Part shown: positions 14,299 to 21,782 of the stretch, one piece after another
Layout: each line of letters starts with the position of its first letter
Position numbering within the stretch: the first letter of the stretch is position 1
DNA from: Denitrobacterium sp024691475
Lineage (GTDB): Bacteria > Actinomycetota > Coriobacteriia > Coriobacteriales > Eggerthellaceae
DNA length: 40,693 nt
Direction: 5' to 3'
Assembly (NCBI GenBank): GCA_024691475.1
Contig: JAILNP010000073.1
Span: 1-40,693 of the forward strand
Made by a program: the position numbers and the translations under genes
The notes under the pieces: generated by a model
Seen by the model: the letters and a program-made list of their open reading frames with translations, nothing else
The model's database searches: none
What the model was told of the DNA's origin: nothing

Positions 14299-16635
14299 CT
14301 AGAATTTCGCGAAACGCTCCTGTCGCTGCGCTACGAGCTCGTCGGGGGTAAGATCGGCGAGGTCGTTCAGGCTGCGCTTCAGGTAATGCCGCAGCTCACG
14401 TGCAGCTTGCTCGGGATTCTCGTGCGCCGGGGCATCGCCTTCGGTAAGCACCGCATCGATGATGCCCATGTCATGAACCTGGTTTGCGTTCATGCGCATA
14501 ACCGCAGCGGCTTCCGCGGCACGCGAGCGATCCTTCCACAGGATGGATGCGAAGCCTTCGGGCGATAACACCGAATACACCGCATGCTCCTGCATGGCCA
14601 CGCGATTCGAAACCGCCAGCGCCAACGCGCCGCCGGAACCTCCCTCGCCCAGCAACACGCTCACCACGGGGACGCGCAAACCAGCCATGGCCTGCAGGTT
14701 CTCGGCGATGGCATTGCCCTGGCCACGCTCCTCGGCTTCCGCGCCGCAAAACGCGCCCTGGGTGTCGACCAGGCAGATAATGGGACGTCCGAATTTCTCG
14801 GCCTGGCGCATGAGGCGCAGGCTCTTACGGTAGCCCTCGGGCTGCGGGCAGCCGAAGTTACGCGCGATACGCTCCTTCAGGTTCTCGCCCTTTTCCTCGG
14901 CGATAACGGTCACGACCTGGCCACCCAGCCAGCCAATGCCACCCACAATGGCGCCGTCGTCGCCAAAGGCACGGTCGCCATGCAACTCGATAAAGCCATC
15001 GATCATGTTGCGGATGTAGTAGATGGCGGTGGGACGATGCGTGTTCCTGGCAAGCTGAACGCTCTTCCAGGCCGCATTCGGCTCCTCGCTCGACAACGTG
15101 GCGTCGGCAACGGGACGGGGTTCCTTGTACAGGGGCACGCCGTCGGAAAACGCCACGGCATCGCGCGCGCCCAGCGCCTCCTGCAATTCGGGGATGCCCA
15201 GCTTCTTGCGCAGCGCATCGAAGAAGCCAGGCTCGGGCTCCTCGATCTCGGTTACGGGAACGCGACCATAGGTAACGTGGTTATACGAATTGCGACCCGT
15301 CTCCAGCGCGTCCTTCACGCTGCCATACGTAAGGATTGCCGTGGGCGTGCCAGGCTCCACCGAGCTGGTGGTGGCACGATGCATGGCCAGCAACTGGGCC
15401 AGCGTGCGACGCAGCTCCTCACGCGGGACGATGGCGTCGATGAGGCCATGCTCCAGCGCGAATTCGGCCGTCTGGAAGCCCTTCGGGAGCTCCTGGCGAA
15501 TAGTGTCCTGGATAACGCGCTTGCCGGCAAAGCCGATGAGGGCATGCGGCTCGGCAAGAATGATGTCACCCTGCGTGGCGAACGACGCCGTCACGCCACC
15601 CGTGGTTGGGTCGGTGATGATGGAAATGTAGAGCAGCCCAGCGCGCGAATGGCGTTCCACCGCGCAGCTGACCTTGGCCATCTGCATCAGCGAAACCAGG
15701 CCCTCTTGCATGCGGGCACCGCCACTGGCGCAGAACACGATAACGGGAAGCCCCTCTTCGGTGGCACGGTCGAACAGCTTCGACACCTTGTCGCCCACGA
15801 CCGAGCCCATGGAGCCCATGAAGAAACCCGCCTCCATGACGCCAATGGCACACGGAAGGCCGGCAATGCGGCCGCTGCCGGTACGCACGGCCTCGTCGAG
15901 ACCCGTCTTCTCGCGCTGCTTTTCCAGCTTCTCCTGGTAGCCAGGAAAATCGAGCGGGTCGGTTTCCGTGCAGGTGGCATTCCACTCCTCGAAGCTGTCC
16001 ATGTCGAGCAGGTCGTTGATGCGCTGCGTGGAGGAAAGACGGTAGTACGTTCCGCACGAGGGGCACGTATAGTAGCTCTTTGCCAGCGAAGATTCCGCAA
16101 ACGTGAGCTTGCAGTTACGACACGTGCACCAGTGCTCGTCTTCCACGAAGTCGCGCTCGGTCTCGCAGAGCTTCCAGCCCAGCAAATTGGCCGTCACGTC
16201 ATCGGTGGCGTAGACGCTGATGCCATGACGCTTCGCACGCGCCAGGAAGGCATCGACCGTGGCAAGGGGCAAGGCCTCCTCGCACAGCAGGATGACCTGG
16301 GCTTCAGCTTCAAGCGCGGCACCCAAGACGGCATAGGCGTTCGAGAAGAGCTCGTCGGAGTACTTCTCGCCCAGGCATACACGCTTTTCGGCGAAGCGAA
16401 GGTACGAAGCCGCCTTATGGTCTTCCGTGTACACAGCGCAGGGCTGCATGCCAGCGGAAGCCACATCCTGCAGCACCGTACGCGCGTCCTTGCCATGCGT
16501 CATGACCAGGGCGACGGGAATCGTCGCAGGTGCCTCTTCCGTAATGCGGTCCAGGCGATAGAGCACCTTGCACGCATCAGCCGCATCGGCATTGGAAGCG
16601 GCCGTTGATCGCCCATAGGTATAGTAGTTCTCCAT
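14299..16635 (-). CDS. accDA: fused acetyl-CoA carboxylase carboxyltransferase (AccD-AccA) with biotin-carboxylase-like N-terminal domain
   Basis: 778 aa, far longer than AccD or AccA alone. Residues 1-40 are unassigned. Residues 40-143 resemble the first domain of biotin carboxylase: VALVMTHGKDARTVLQDVAS, AVYTEDHKAASYLRFAEKRV, CLGEKYSDEL and a closing RAKRHGISVYA match AccC in order, but the HPGYGFLSEN motif is replaced (VILLCEEALPLATVDAF). Residues 170-194 are the AccD zinc ribbon (Cys172, Cys175, Cys191, Cys194), and about 200-430 the beta carboxyltransferase fold. Residues 520-778 are AccA (THRPTAIYYI, LHGDRAFGDD, EKGENLKERI, GGSGGALALA). The fusion would transfer CO2 from carboxybiotin to acetyl-CoA. 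Biotin carboxylase proper and BCCP must be encoded elsewhere. A GGAGGGGG site precedes the ATG. Confidence 0.9.
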   Translation of the reverse strand: MENYYTYGRSTAASNADAADACKVLYRLDRITEEAPATIPVALVMTHGKDARTVLQDVASAGMQPCAVYTEDHKAASYLRFAEKRVCLGEKYSDELFSNAYAVLGAALEAEAQVILLCEEALPLATVDAFLARAKRHGISVYATDDVTANLLGWKLCETERDFVEDEHWCTCRNCKLTFAESSLAKSYYTCPSCGTYYRLSSTQRINDLLDMDSFEEWNATCTETDPLDFPGYQEKLEKQREKTGLDEAVRTGSGRIAGLPCAIGVMEAGFFMGSMGSVVGDKVSKLFDRATEEGLPVIVFCASGGARMQEGLVSLMQMAKVSCAVERHSRAGLLYISIITDPTTGGVTASFATQGDIILAEPHALIGFAGKRVIQDTIRQELPKGFQTAEFALEHGLIDAIVPREELRRTLAQLLAMHRATTSSVEPGTPTAILTYGSVKDALETGRNSYNHVTYGRVPVTEIEEPEPGFFDALRKKLGIPELQEALGARDAVAFSDGVPLYKEPRPVADATLSSEEPNAAWKSVQLARNTHRPTAIYYIRNMIDGFIELHGDRAFGDDGAIVGGIGWLGGQVVTVIAEEKGENLKERIARNFGCPQPEGYRKSLRLMRQAEKFGRPIICLVDTQGAFCGAEAEERGQGNAIAENLQAMAGLRVPVVSVLLGEGGSGGALALAVSNRVAMQEHAVYSVLSPEGFASILWKDRSRAAEAAAVMRMNANQVHDMGIIDAVLTEGDAPAHENPEQAARELRHYLKRSLNDLADLTPDELVAQRQERFAKF

Positions 16636-16653
16636 GTAAACCCCCTCCGTACG

Positions 16654-17106
16654 TTACGCCTGCTGAGCAGTGGCAAGCACGTACTTCTGCGTGGCCTGGG
16701 CGCACACTTCTCCATCGACGGTGGCAACGACCTCGGCCACCACCATGCGGGAGCCGGCCTTCACGATCGTGCCCTCCAGGCGCACCGTTTCGCCCGGCAG
16801 TACCTGACGGCGGAACTTGGCCTTGTCAATGCCCGTGAGAAAGCCCACGGTGCCCTCGATGCCACGGCCAGCCAGCACGCAGAACGACGCAGCCTGCGCC
16901 AAGGCCTCCATGAGGATGACGCCCGGCAGCACGGGATGCGTGGGGAAATGGCCCTTGAACAGCTCGAGTTCGGGGTCGACATCCAGCTCGGCAACCACAT
17001 GCTCGCACGGCGTGCATTCGAGTACGCGGCTAACCCACACGAACGGCTCGCGATGCGGCAGTACGCTCTTGACTACAGACGCATCTGCGGGAAAGGTGAT
17101 ATCCAT
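16654..17106 (-). CDS. fabZ: 3-hydroxyacyl-ACP dehydratase
   Basis: 150 aa from ATG 17106, picked for the AAAGGAG 8 nt upstream. The frame runs open further into the fabF end. Hot-dog fold landmarks are present: LPHREPFVWVSR, then GHFPTHPVLPGVILMEALAQ with catalytic His53 and Glu67. The enzyme dehydrates 3-hydroxyacyl-ACP to trans-2-enoyl-ACP. There is no FabA-type sign. In related gram-positive clusters accB sits between fabF and fabZ, whereas here the gap is only 28 bp. Confidence 0.95.
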   Translation of the reverse strand: MDITFPADASVVKSVLPHREPFVWVSRVLECTPCEHVVAELDVDPELELFKGHFPTHPVLPGVILMEALAQAASFCVLAGRGIEGTVGFLTGIDKAKFRRQVLPGETVRLEGTIVKAGSRMVVAEVVATVDGEVCAQATQKYVLATAQQA

Positions 17107-17134
17107 CTTGTACACTCCTTTTGCGCTATGCGCA

Positions 17135-18415
17135 TTAAGCCTTATACGGCGAAATGGCCAGAGCCGCGTTATGCCCGCCAAAGCCCAGAGAGGTGGTGAG
17201 GGCAACCTTCTGCTCATAGCCCTGCATGGGCTGGGAAACCACGTTGACGGGGCATTCGGGGTCGGGCTGCTCGAAGCCAGACGTGGGAGGAACCACATCG
17301 CGCATGACGGACAGTGCGCAAACGATGGCCTCGATGGCGCCTGCAGCGCCCAACGTATGGCCGATGCATCCCTTTACGCTGGTGACGGGCACCTTCTTGC
17401 CCGCTTCTTCGCCGCACAGGGCCAGCAGGGCCTTCGATTCGGTGCTGTCATTGGCCGCCGTACCCGTGCCATGGGCATTCAGATGACCCAGGTCGGCAGG
17501 CGTAAAGCCGCCCTCCTGCAGGGCCATGCTCATGGCGCGCATGATGCCTTCGGCGCTGGGGTCGGGAGCGGTCATGTGGTAGGCGTCACCCGTGGAACCA
17601 TAACCCGTGACCTCCGCCAGAATGGTGGCGCCACGCGCGATGGCGTGTTCGAACGACTCGAGCACCACGGCACCCGCGCCTTCGCCCGCCACGAAGCCGC
17701 CGCGACGCACGTCAAACGGCAACGACGCCTGCGTGGGGTCCTCTTCCTTGGAAAGCGCGCCCAAGTTGCTGAAGCCCGCAATGCAAATGGGGCTGATGGC
17801 CTCTTCTGCGCCGCCAGCCAGGGCCGCGTCGATGTAGCCATGACGGATATCGCGCACAGCCGTGCCAATGGAGTGGGCACCCGTGGCGCACGCCGTGACG
17901 ATATCAAGGCACTCGCCCTTCATGCCGTAGCGAATGGCCAGGTTACCTGCGGCAATATTGCTAATCATGGTGGGGACGAACAGCGGGCTCACGCGCTTCG
18001 GGCCCTTGTTCTCCAGGTCGTGGAAGCCCTTCTGCAGCTCGTCGATGCCGCCGATGCCCGAACCGAAGATGACGGCAACGCGCGAGGCGTCTTCCTCTTC
18101 CATCTTCATGCCGCTCATGGCAAGGGCCTCGTCGCTCGCCACGATGGCGTACTGCACGAAGCGCTCGAAGCGACGAGCTTCCTTCTTGGTTAGACCGTGC
18201 TCAGTGCCGTCGAAATCGCGCACCTCGCCCGCATTATGAACGGGGTACCCCTCGGTATCGAAGCGCTGGATGGGGGCAATGCAGCAAGAACGCTCCATGA
18301 GCGCATCCCACAGGGCTTCGATGCCAATGCCCGCAGGGGAAACGGCACCCATGCCCGTAATGGCAACACGATGGGAACCGTCGGGTCGACGGGTTGCGGT
18401 GTTCAGTTCGCTCAT
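17135..18415 (-). CDS. fabF: 3-oxoacyl-ACP synthase II
   Basis: 426 aa from ATG 18415, preceded by GGAGGTC at 7 nt. The gene overlaps the fabG stop by 4 bp (ATGA). The Cys-His-His triad is complete: Cys176 in VTACATGAHS, His315 in NAHGTGTAAND, His353 in KGCIGHTLGAAGA. FabF elongates acyl-ACP with malonyl-ACP and in many bacteria tunes unsaturated chain length at low temperature. No second condensing enzyme (FabB) is in the cluster. Confidence 0.96.
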   Translation of the reverse strand: MSELNTATRRPDGSHRVAITGMGAVSPAGIGIEALWDALMERSCCIAPIQRFDTEGYPVHNAGEVRDFDGTEHGLTKKEARRFERFVQYAIVASDEALAMSGMKMEEEDASRVAVIFGSGIGGIDELQKGFHDLENKGPKRVSPLFVPTMISNIAAGNLAIRYGMKGECLDIVTACATGAHSIGTAVRDIRHGYIDAALAGGAEEAISPICIAGFSNLGALSKEEDPTQASLPFDVRRGGFVAGEGAGAVVLESFEHAIARGATILAEVTGYGSTGDAYHMTAPDPSAEGIMRAMSMALQEGGFTPADLGHLNAHGTGTAANDSTESKALLALCGEEAGKKVPVTSVKGCIGHTLGAAGAIEAIVCALSVMRDVVPPTSGFEQPDPECPVNVVSQPMQGYEQKVALTTSLGFGGHNAALAISPYKA

Positions 18416-19176
18416 TCGGAAAGACCTCCGTCCACGCATACCACCTGGCCGGTGATATAGCTCGATTCTTCTTCAGCAAGAAATGCGACCAGATGCGCCA
18501 CGTCCTCGGGCTGGCCCAGGCGACCGCAGCCGATGCGGTCGATAATAGCCGTGCGCTGCTTTTCAGTGAGGGCATCGGTCATGGGCGTTTCCACGAAGCC
18601 AGGAGCCACGGCATTCACCGTGACGCCGCGACCGGCAAGCTCCTTTGCCAAGGACTTGGTAAGGCCAATTATGCCCGCCTTGGAAGCGGCATAATTGGCC
18701 TGCCCCGCATTGCCGTATACGCCCACCACGCTGGAAAGGCTGATGATGCGACCGTAGCGCTGCTTGGTCATGGCACGGGAAACTGCCTTGCAGCAGTTGA
18801 ACGCACCCTTCAGATTTACGGCGATAACGCTGTCGAAATCCTCTTCCTTCATGCGCATGATCAGGCCATCGCGCGTGATGCCAGCGTTGTTCACCAGCAC
18901 GTCCACGCGACCGAACTCGGAAAGCACCGTGTCAACCATGGCCTTGGTCTGCTCCATGCTGGCAACGTTGGCAACGGCCACGATGGCACGTACGCCGAAA
19001 TCGCGCTCGATTTCGGAAGCCACCTCATTCGCGCTCTCCAGCGACGATTCGCTCGAGCAGTTCACGCATACGTTGTATCCCCTGGAGGCGAATTCCAGGG
19101 CGATGGCACGACCGATGCCGCGACCCGAACCCGTTACAATAGCCGAACGGGTAATGGGGGTTTCCTGTTCTTGCAT
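18412..19176 (-). CDS. fabG: 3-oxoacyl-ACP reductase
   Basis: 254 aa from ATG 19176, with AAGGAG at about 5 nt. This is a classical SDR: cofactor motif TGSGRGIGRA at 15-24, NNAG at 97-100, catalytic Ser148 or Ser149 in ISLSSVVG, then Tyr162 and Lys166 in NYAASKAG. The C-terminus GQVVCVDGG is typical of FabG. The enzyme uses NADPH to reduce 3-oxoacyl-ACP. It overlaps fabF by 4 bp. A 107-bp structured gap separates it from fabD. Confidence 0.96.
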   Translation of the reverse strand: MQEQETPITRSAIVTGSGRGIGRAIALEFASRGYNVCVNCSSESSLESANEVASEIERDFGVRAIVAVANVASMEQTKAMVDTVLSEFGRVDVLVNNAGITRDGLIMRMKEEDFDSVIAVNLKGAFNCCKAVSRAMTKQRYGRIISLSSVVGVYGNAGQANYAASKAGIIGLTKSLAKELAGRGVTVNAVAPGFVETPMTDALTEKQRTAIIDRIGCGRLGQPEDVAHLVAFLAEEESSYITGQVVCVDGGLSE

Positions 19177-19222
19177 TCCTACTCCTTCATATCTACGCCC
19201 ACGCAAATAGCCCAGGGCATTC

Positions 19223-19277
19223 GCGGGCGCTCTGGGTGCTCCCAGAAATTCGGGCGCCGGTTCGGCCCGACGCCCGC
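19223..19277 (-). other. structured intercistronic RNA region between fabD and fabG
   Basis: The fabD-fabG gap (19177-19283) is the longest inside the acpP-accDA run. It can fold as an outer 7-bp stem (19223-19229 with 19271-19277) enclosing two hairpins: TCTGGG/CCCAGA (19231-19236 with 19241-19246) and CGGGC/GCCCG (19251-19255 with 19265-19269). There is no U-tract, so a plain terminator is unlikely. A processing site or attenuator is possible. Confidence 0.4.
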
Positions 19278-19283
19278 TTGTAT

Positions 19284-20222
19284 CTAAGCTTGGTTTTGGA
19301 TGAAGGCTTCCATGCTGGCCCTATCTTGCACGCACACATGACCCAAGTTGGGGTCTATGCGCTTCACCAGATTGTTCAGCACTCCACCGAAGCCTACTTC
19401 CACAAAGCTGGTTGCGCCCGCCACAGCAAGCTCCTGCACGCTTTGCATGAAGCGCACCGGATGCGTAAGGTGCGCGGTAAGATGCGCCGGCGCATCGGCT
19501 GCCTTCAGGGGCTGGGCGTCGGTATTGCAGATGAGCGGCACACGAGGATCGGAGAACTGAACCGTTTCCAGGTACGCGGAGAATTCGCTTGCAGCCTGCT
19601 GCATAAGCGGACTGTGGAACGCTCCCGACGTGGCAAGACGGCGGGCCTTGTAGCCACGCTCCTTCCAGGCGGCTTCCGCACGCTCGACGGCGGCAGCTTC
19701 ACCGGAGACGACGATCTGGGCTGCGCTGTTGTAATTGGCAGGAACCAACACCTGTCCCTGCGCACAGCTGGCGCACACCTCCTCGACCTCTTCGGGAGTG
19801 CCCTTCATGAACGCGCTCATAACGCCCTCGTTTTGCTGCGCTGCCTTCGCCATAACCTCGGAACGAACCGCCAGCAGGCGAAACGTGTCTTCCACCGAAA
19901 GCATGCCGGAAATAGCAAGCGCGCTAATCTGACCCAAGGAAAAGCCCAGCACTGCCTGAGGCTGCACGCCACGGGCGATGAGTGCCATGGCAATGCCAAT
20001 GGACAGCGTGGCGATGGCAGCCTGCGCATTGCGCGTCTCGTTGAGCTCTTCTGCCGGGGCCTGCGTGCACAAATTGCGCACGTCTACGCCGAGTATGTCA
20101 TTGGCACAATCGAACACCTGGGCAACTTCGGGCACGTCAATGAGGTCGGCACCCATGCCAGGCTTCTGAGAGCCCTGACCCGAGCACATGAACACGCATG
20201 ACTGCGTCTGGTTCAGTTCCAT
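19284..20222 (-). CDS. fabD: malonyl-CoA:ACP transacylase
   Basis: 312 aa. FabD moves malonyl from CoA to ACP. The N-terminal FMCSGQGSQKPGM motif, nucleophile Ser95, Arg120 (VRSEVM) for the malonyl carboxylate, and His203 in SGAFHSPLM are present. The nucleophile elbow reads GFSLGQ instead of the common GHSLGE, so the residue before Ser is Phe and the Glu after the Gly is Gln. Many clostridial FabD proteins also lack the first His, so the enzyme is probably active. The gene starts 4 bp after fabK, and the ATG is the first codon of the frame. Confidence 0.94.
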   Translation of the reverse strand: MELNQTQSCVFMCSGQGSQKPGMGADLIDVPEVAQVFDCANDILGVDVRNLCTQAPAEELNETRNAQAAIATLSIGIAMALIARGVQPQAVLGFSLGQISALAISGMLSVEDTFRLLAVRSEVMAKAAQQNEGVMSAFMKGTPEEVEEVCASCAQGQVLVPANYNSAAQIVVSGEAAAVERAEAAWKERGYKARRLATSGAFHSPLMQQAASEFSAYLETVQFSDPRVPLICNTDAQPLKAADAPAHLTAHLTHPVRFMQSVQELAVAGATSFVEVGFGGVLNNLVKRIDPNLGHVCVQDRASMEAFIQNQA

Positions 20223-20226
20223 GAAA

Positions 20227-21198
20227 TCACTTCCGGTTCAAAGCGCGTTCGGCGCTTTTCGCGGCGCGCTCTTCGAGCGTAAGGCCGCACAGTTCTTCGG
20301 CCTGGGTCATCATTTCCGCAAGGACGGAAGCCGCAGTCTCGCGCTCGTGCACGATAGCGGCAATCTGGCCAGCCATGATGGTGCCGTTGTCCACATCGCC
20401 CTCAACGGCGCGACGCAGACTACCCACGTACATGGCTTCGAGTTCGGCACCCTTCGAAGGGTCGACTTCGAGCTTACGCGCCGTACGCGCGAACTTGTTC
20501 TTCAGGCAGCGCACGGGATGGCCCGAGCCACGACCGGTAACAACGGTGTCGGCGTCCTTGGCACCCAGGATCTTTTCCTTGTAGGCATCGGAAACGGTGC
20601 ATTCCTCGACCGTAAGGAAGCGCGTACCGCACTGCACGCCTTCGGCACCCAGGGCGAACGCAGCCGCAAGACCGCGGCCATCGGCAATGCCGCCAGCGCC
20701 AATAACGGGAATGTCCACCGCTTCGCAAACCGAGGGAATAAGGGCCATGGTGGTAAGCTCGCCCACATGGCCACCCGACTCGGTGCCTTCCGCCACAACG
20801 GCATCGGCACCCAGGCGCTCCATGCGGCGGGCAAGCGCAGCGCTGGCCACAACGGGAATGACCTTGATGCCGGCTTCCTTCCACATTTCCATGTAGTTAG
20901 CCGGGCTACCGGCGCCCGTGGTGATAACGTCGATCTTCAAATCGACCAGGAGCTTCGCCAGATCAGCGGCCTGGGGGTCCATGAGCATGACGTTAGCGCC
21001 AATGGGGGCGCTGGTCTTGGCGCGAGCGGCCGCGACCTGCTCTTCAACCCAGGAAAGGGGCGCACCGCCACAGGCAATAATGCCCAGACCGCCCGCTTCG
21101 CTCACGGCAGACGCCAGGCTCGCATCGGCGATGCGAGCCATGGCGCCCTGAATAATGGGCACGCGAATGCCCAAAAGCTCAGTTACGCGAGTATTCAT
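20227..21198 (-). CDS. fabK: FMN-dependent enoyl-ACP reductase II
   Basis: 323 aa, TIM-barrel flavoprotein of the nitronate monooxygenase/FabK superfamily. It opens with LLGIRVPIIQGAMARIAD. AEGTESGGHVG carries His144, the residue numbered the same and needed for activity in Streptococcus pneumoniae FabK. FMN phosphate contacts are in VIGAGGIADGRGL and GAEGVQCGTRFL. It reduces enoyl-ACP with NAD(P)H, making the strain probably insensitive to triclosan at this step (inference). No FabI is in the window. Its place directly after acpP, 9 bp away, follows the streptococcal order. Confidence 0.94.
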   Translation of the reverse strand: MNTRVTELLGIRVPIIQGAMARIADASLASAVSEAGGLGIIACGGAPLSWVEEQVAAARAKTSAPIGANVMLMDPQAADLAKLLVDLKIDVITTGAGSPANYMEMWKEAGIKVIPVVASAALARRMERLGADAVVAEGTESGGHVGELTTMALIPSVCEAVDIPVIGAGGIADGRGLAAAFALGAEGVQCGTRFLTVEECTVSDAYKEKILGAKDADTVVTGRGSGHPVRCLKNKFARTARKLEVDPSKGAELEAMYVGSLRRAVEGDVDNGTIMAGQIAAIVHERETAASVLAEMMTQAEELCGLTLEERAAKSAERALNRK

Positions 21199-21207
21199 AC
21201 GCGCGCC

Positions 21208-21429
21208 TTATTTCAGAGAGTCGATGTATTCCACCATGGCGCCGATGGTATCCAGGCCTTCGGGCTCGCCGAACTCGATATCGAGCTTCTCTTCGATGTC
21301 GCAGGTCATCTCTACCATGTCGAGGGAATCGATGCCCAGGGATTCCAGAGTGGACTCCGGGGTAACCGTCTCGGGATCGATGTCGAGGTTGTCGGAGAGC
21401 ACTTCTTTGATGACGTCGATGGTAGCCAT
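21208..21429 (-). CDS. acpP: acyl carrier protein
   Basis: 73 aa from the second ATG at 21429. The first ATG at 21435 abuts the Shine-Dalgarno (GGAAAGGAAG), so the second has the better spacing. The four-helix ACP fold is acidic, with the phosphopantetheine serine at Ser35 in GIDSLDMVE. ACP carries the growing acyl chain for all the neighbouring Fab enzymes. It starts the acpP-fabK-fabD-fabG-fabF-fabZ-accDA transcript from its own promoter, next to a FabT-like palindrome. Confidence 0.95.
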   Translation of the reverse strand: MATIDVIKEVLSDNLDIDPETVTPESTLESLGIDSLDMVEMTCDIEEKLDIEFGEPEGLDTIGAMVEYIDSLK

Positions 21430-21461
21430 GAACATCTTCCTTTCCTTCGGAATCTAATTCC

Positions 21462-21513
21462 TTAGATAATCTAACTATTTACGTATGGTAGGGATATCCC
21501 CAGGAGAACGCAA
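21462..21513 (-). promoter_or_regulatory. acpP promoter with FabT-like operator
   Basis: On the minus strand TTGCGT (21508-21513), a 17-bp spacer and TACCAT (21485-21490) form a promoter with a predicted start near 21478. Immediately downstream is the perfect palindrome TTAGATAATCTAA (21462-21474), of form TTnGAnnnTCnAA. It would be covered by RNA polymerase, fitting repression. A second small repeat GGAAT-CTA-ATTCC (21449-21461) touches it. Confidence 0.6.
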
Positions 21514-21527
21514 CCGTCTTCACAGTA

Positions 21528-21557
21528 TTCGCGCGGCACCTCTCGGCACCGCGCGAA
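21528..21557 (-). terminator. hairpin after copA
   Basis: A perfect 9-bp stem TTCGCGCGG / CCGCGCGAA (21528-21536 with 21549-21557) with a 12-nt loop lies 19 bp past the copA stop. The minus strand continues TACTGTG, without a U-tract, so it is a weak or factor-assisted terminator, or an mRNA end stabiliser. Confidence 0.5.
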
Positions 21558-21575
21558 AGGAAAACGAGGTTGTGC

Positions 21576-21782
21576 CTAGGCTACGACAGCTTCGTAGCCA
21601 GCGTCCACGATAGCAGCCACGAGCACGTCGTCGGCAACGTCGGCAGACAGGTGCGCAACGGCGGTCTTCGCGTCCAGGTCGACATCGGCCGACGTAACGC
21701 CCTCAACGCCCTCTAGGGCCTTCTTCACGTGGGCGACGCAATGCTGGCACATCATGCCCTCGACGTTGAACTTCTTTTCCAT
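21576..21782 (-). other. possible internal translation start giving a free CopZ-like chaperone
   Basis: Within copA and in the same frame, AAGGAG (21789-21794) lies 6 nt before an ATG at 21782. Translation there would give a 68-aa protein identical to the C-terminal metal-binding domain, the usual size of CopZ. In many bacteria copZ is a separate gene right after copA. Here no stop codon separates them, but the ribosome site looks preserved. Whether it is used cannot be seen from sequence. Confidence 0.5.

Noticed and set aside
14584..16608. 674-aa open frame on the plus strand
   Set aside because: Antisense to accDA, with no ribosome site or recognisable motif.
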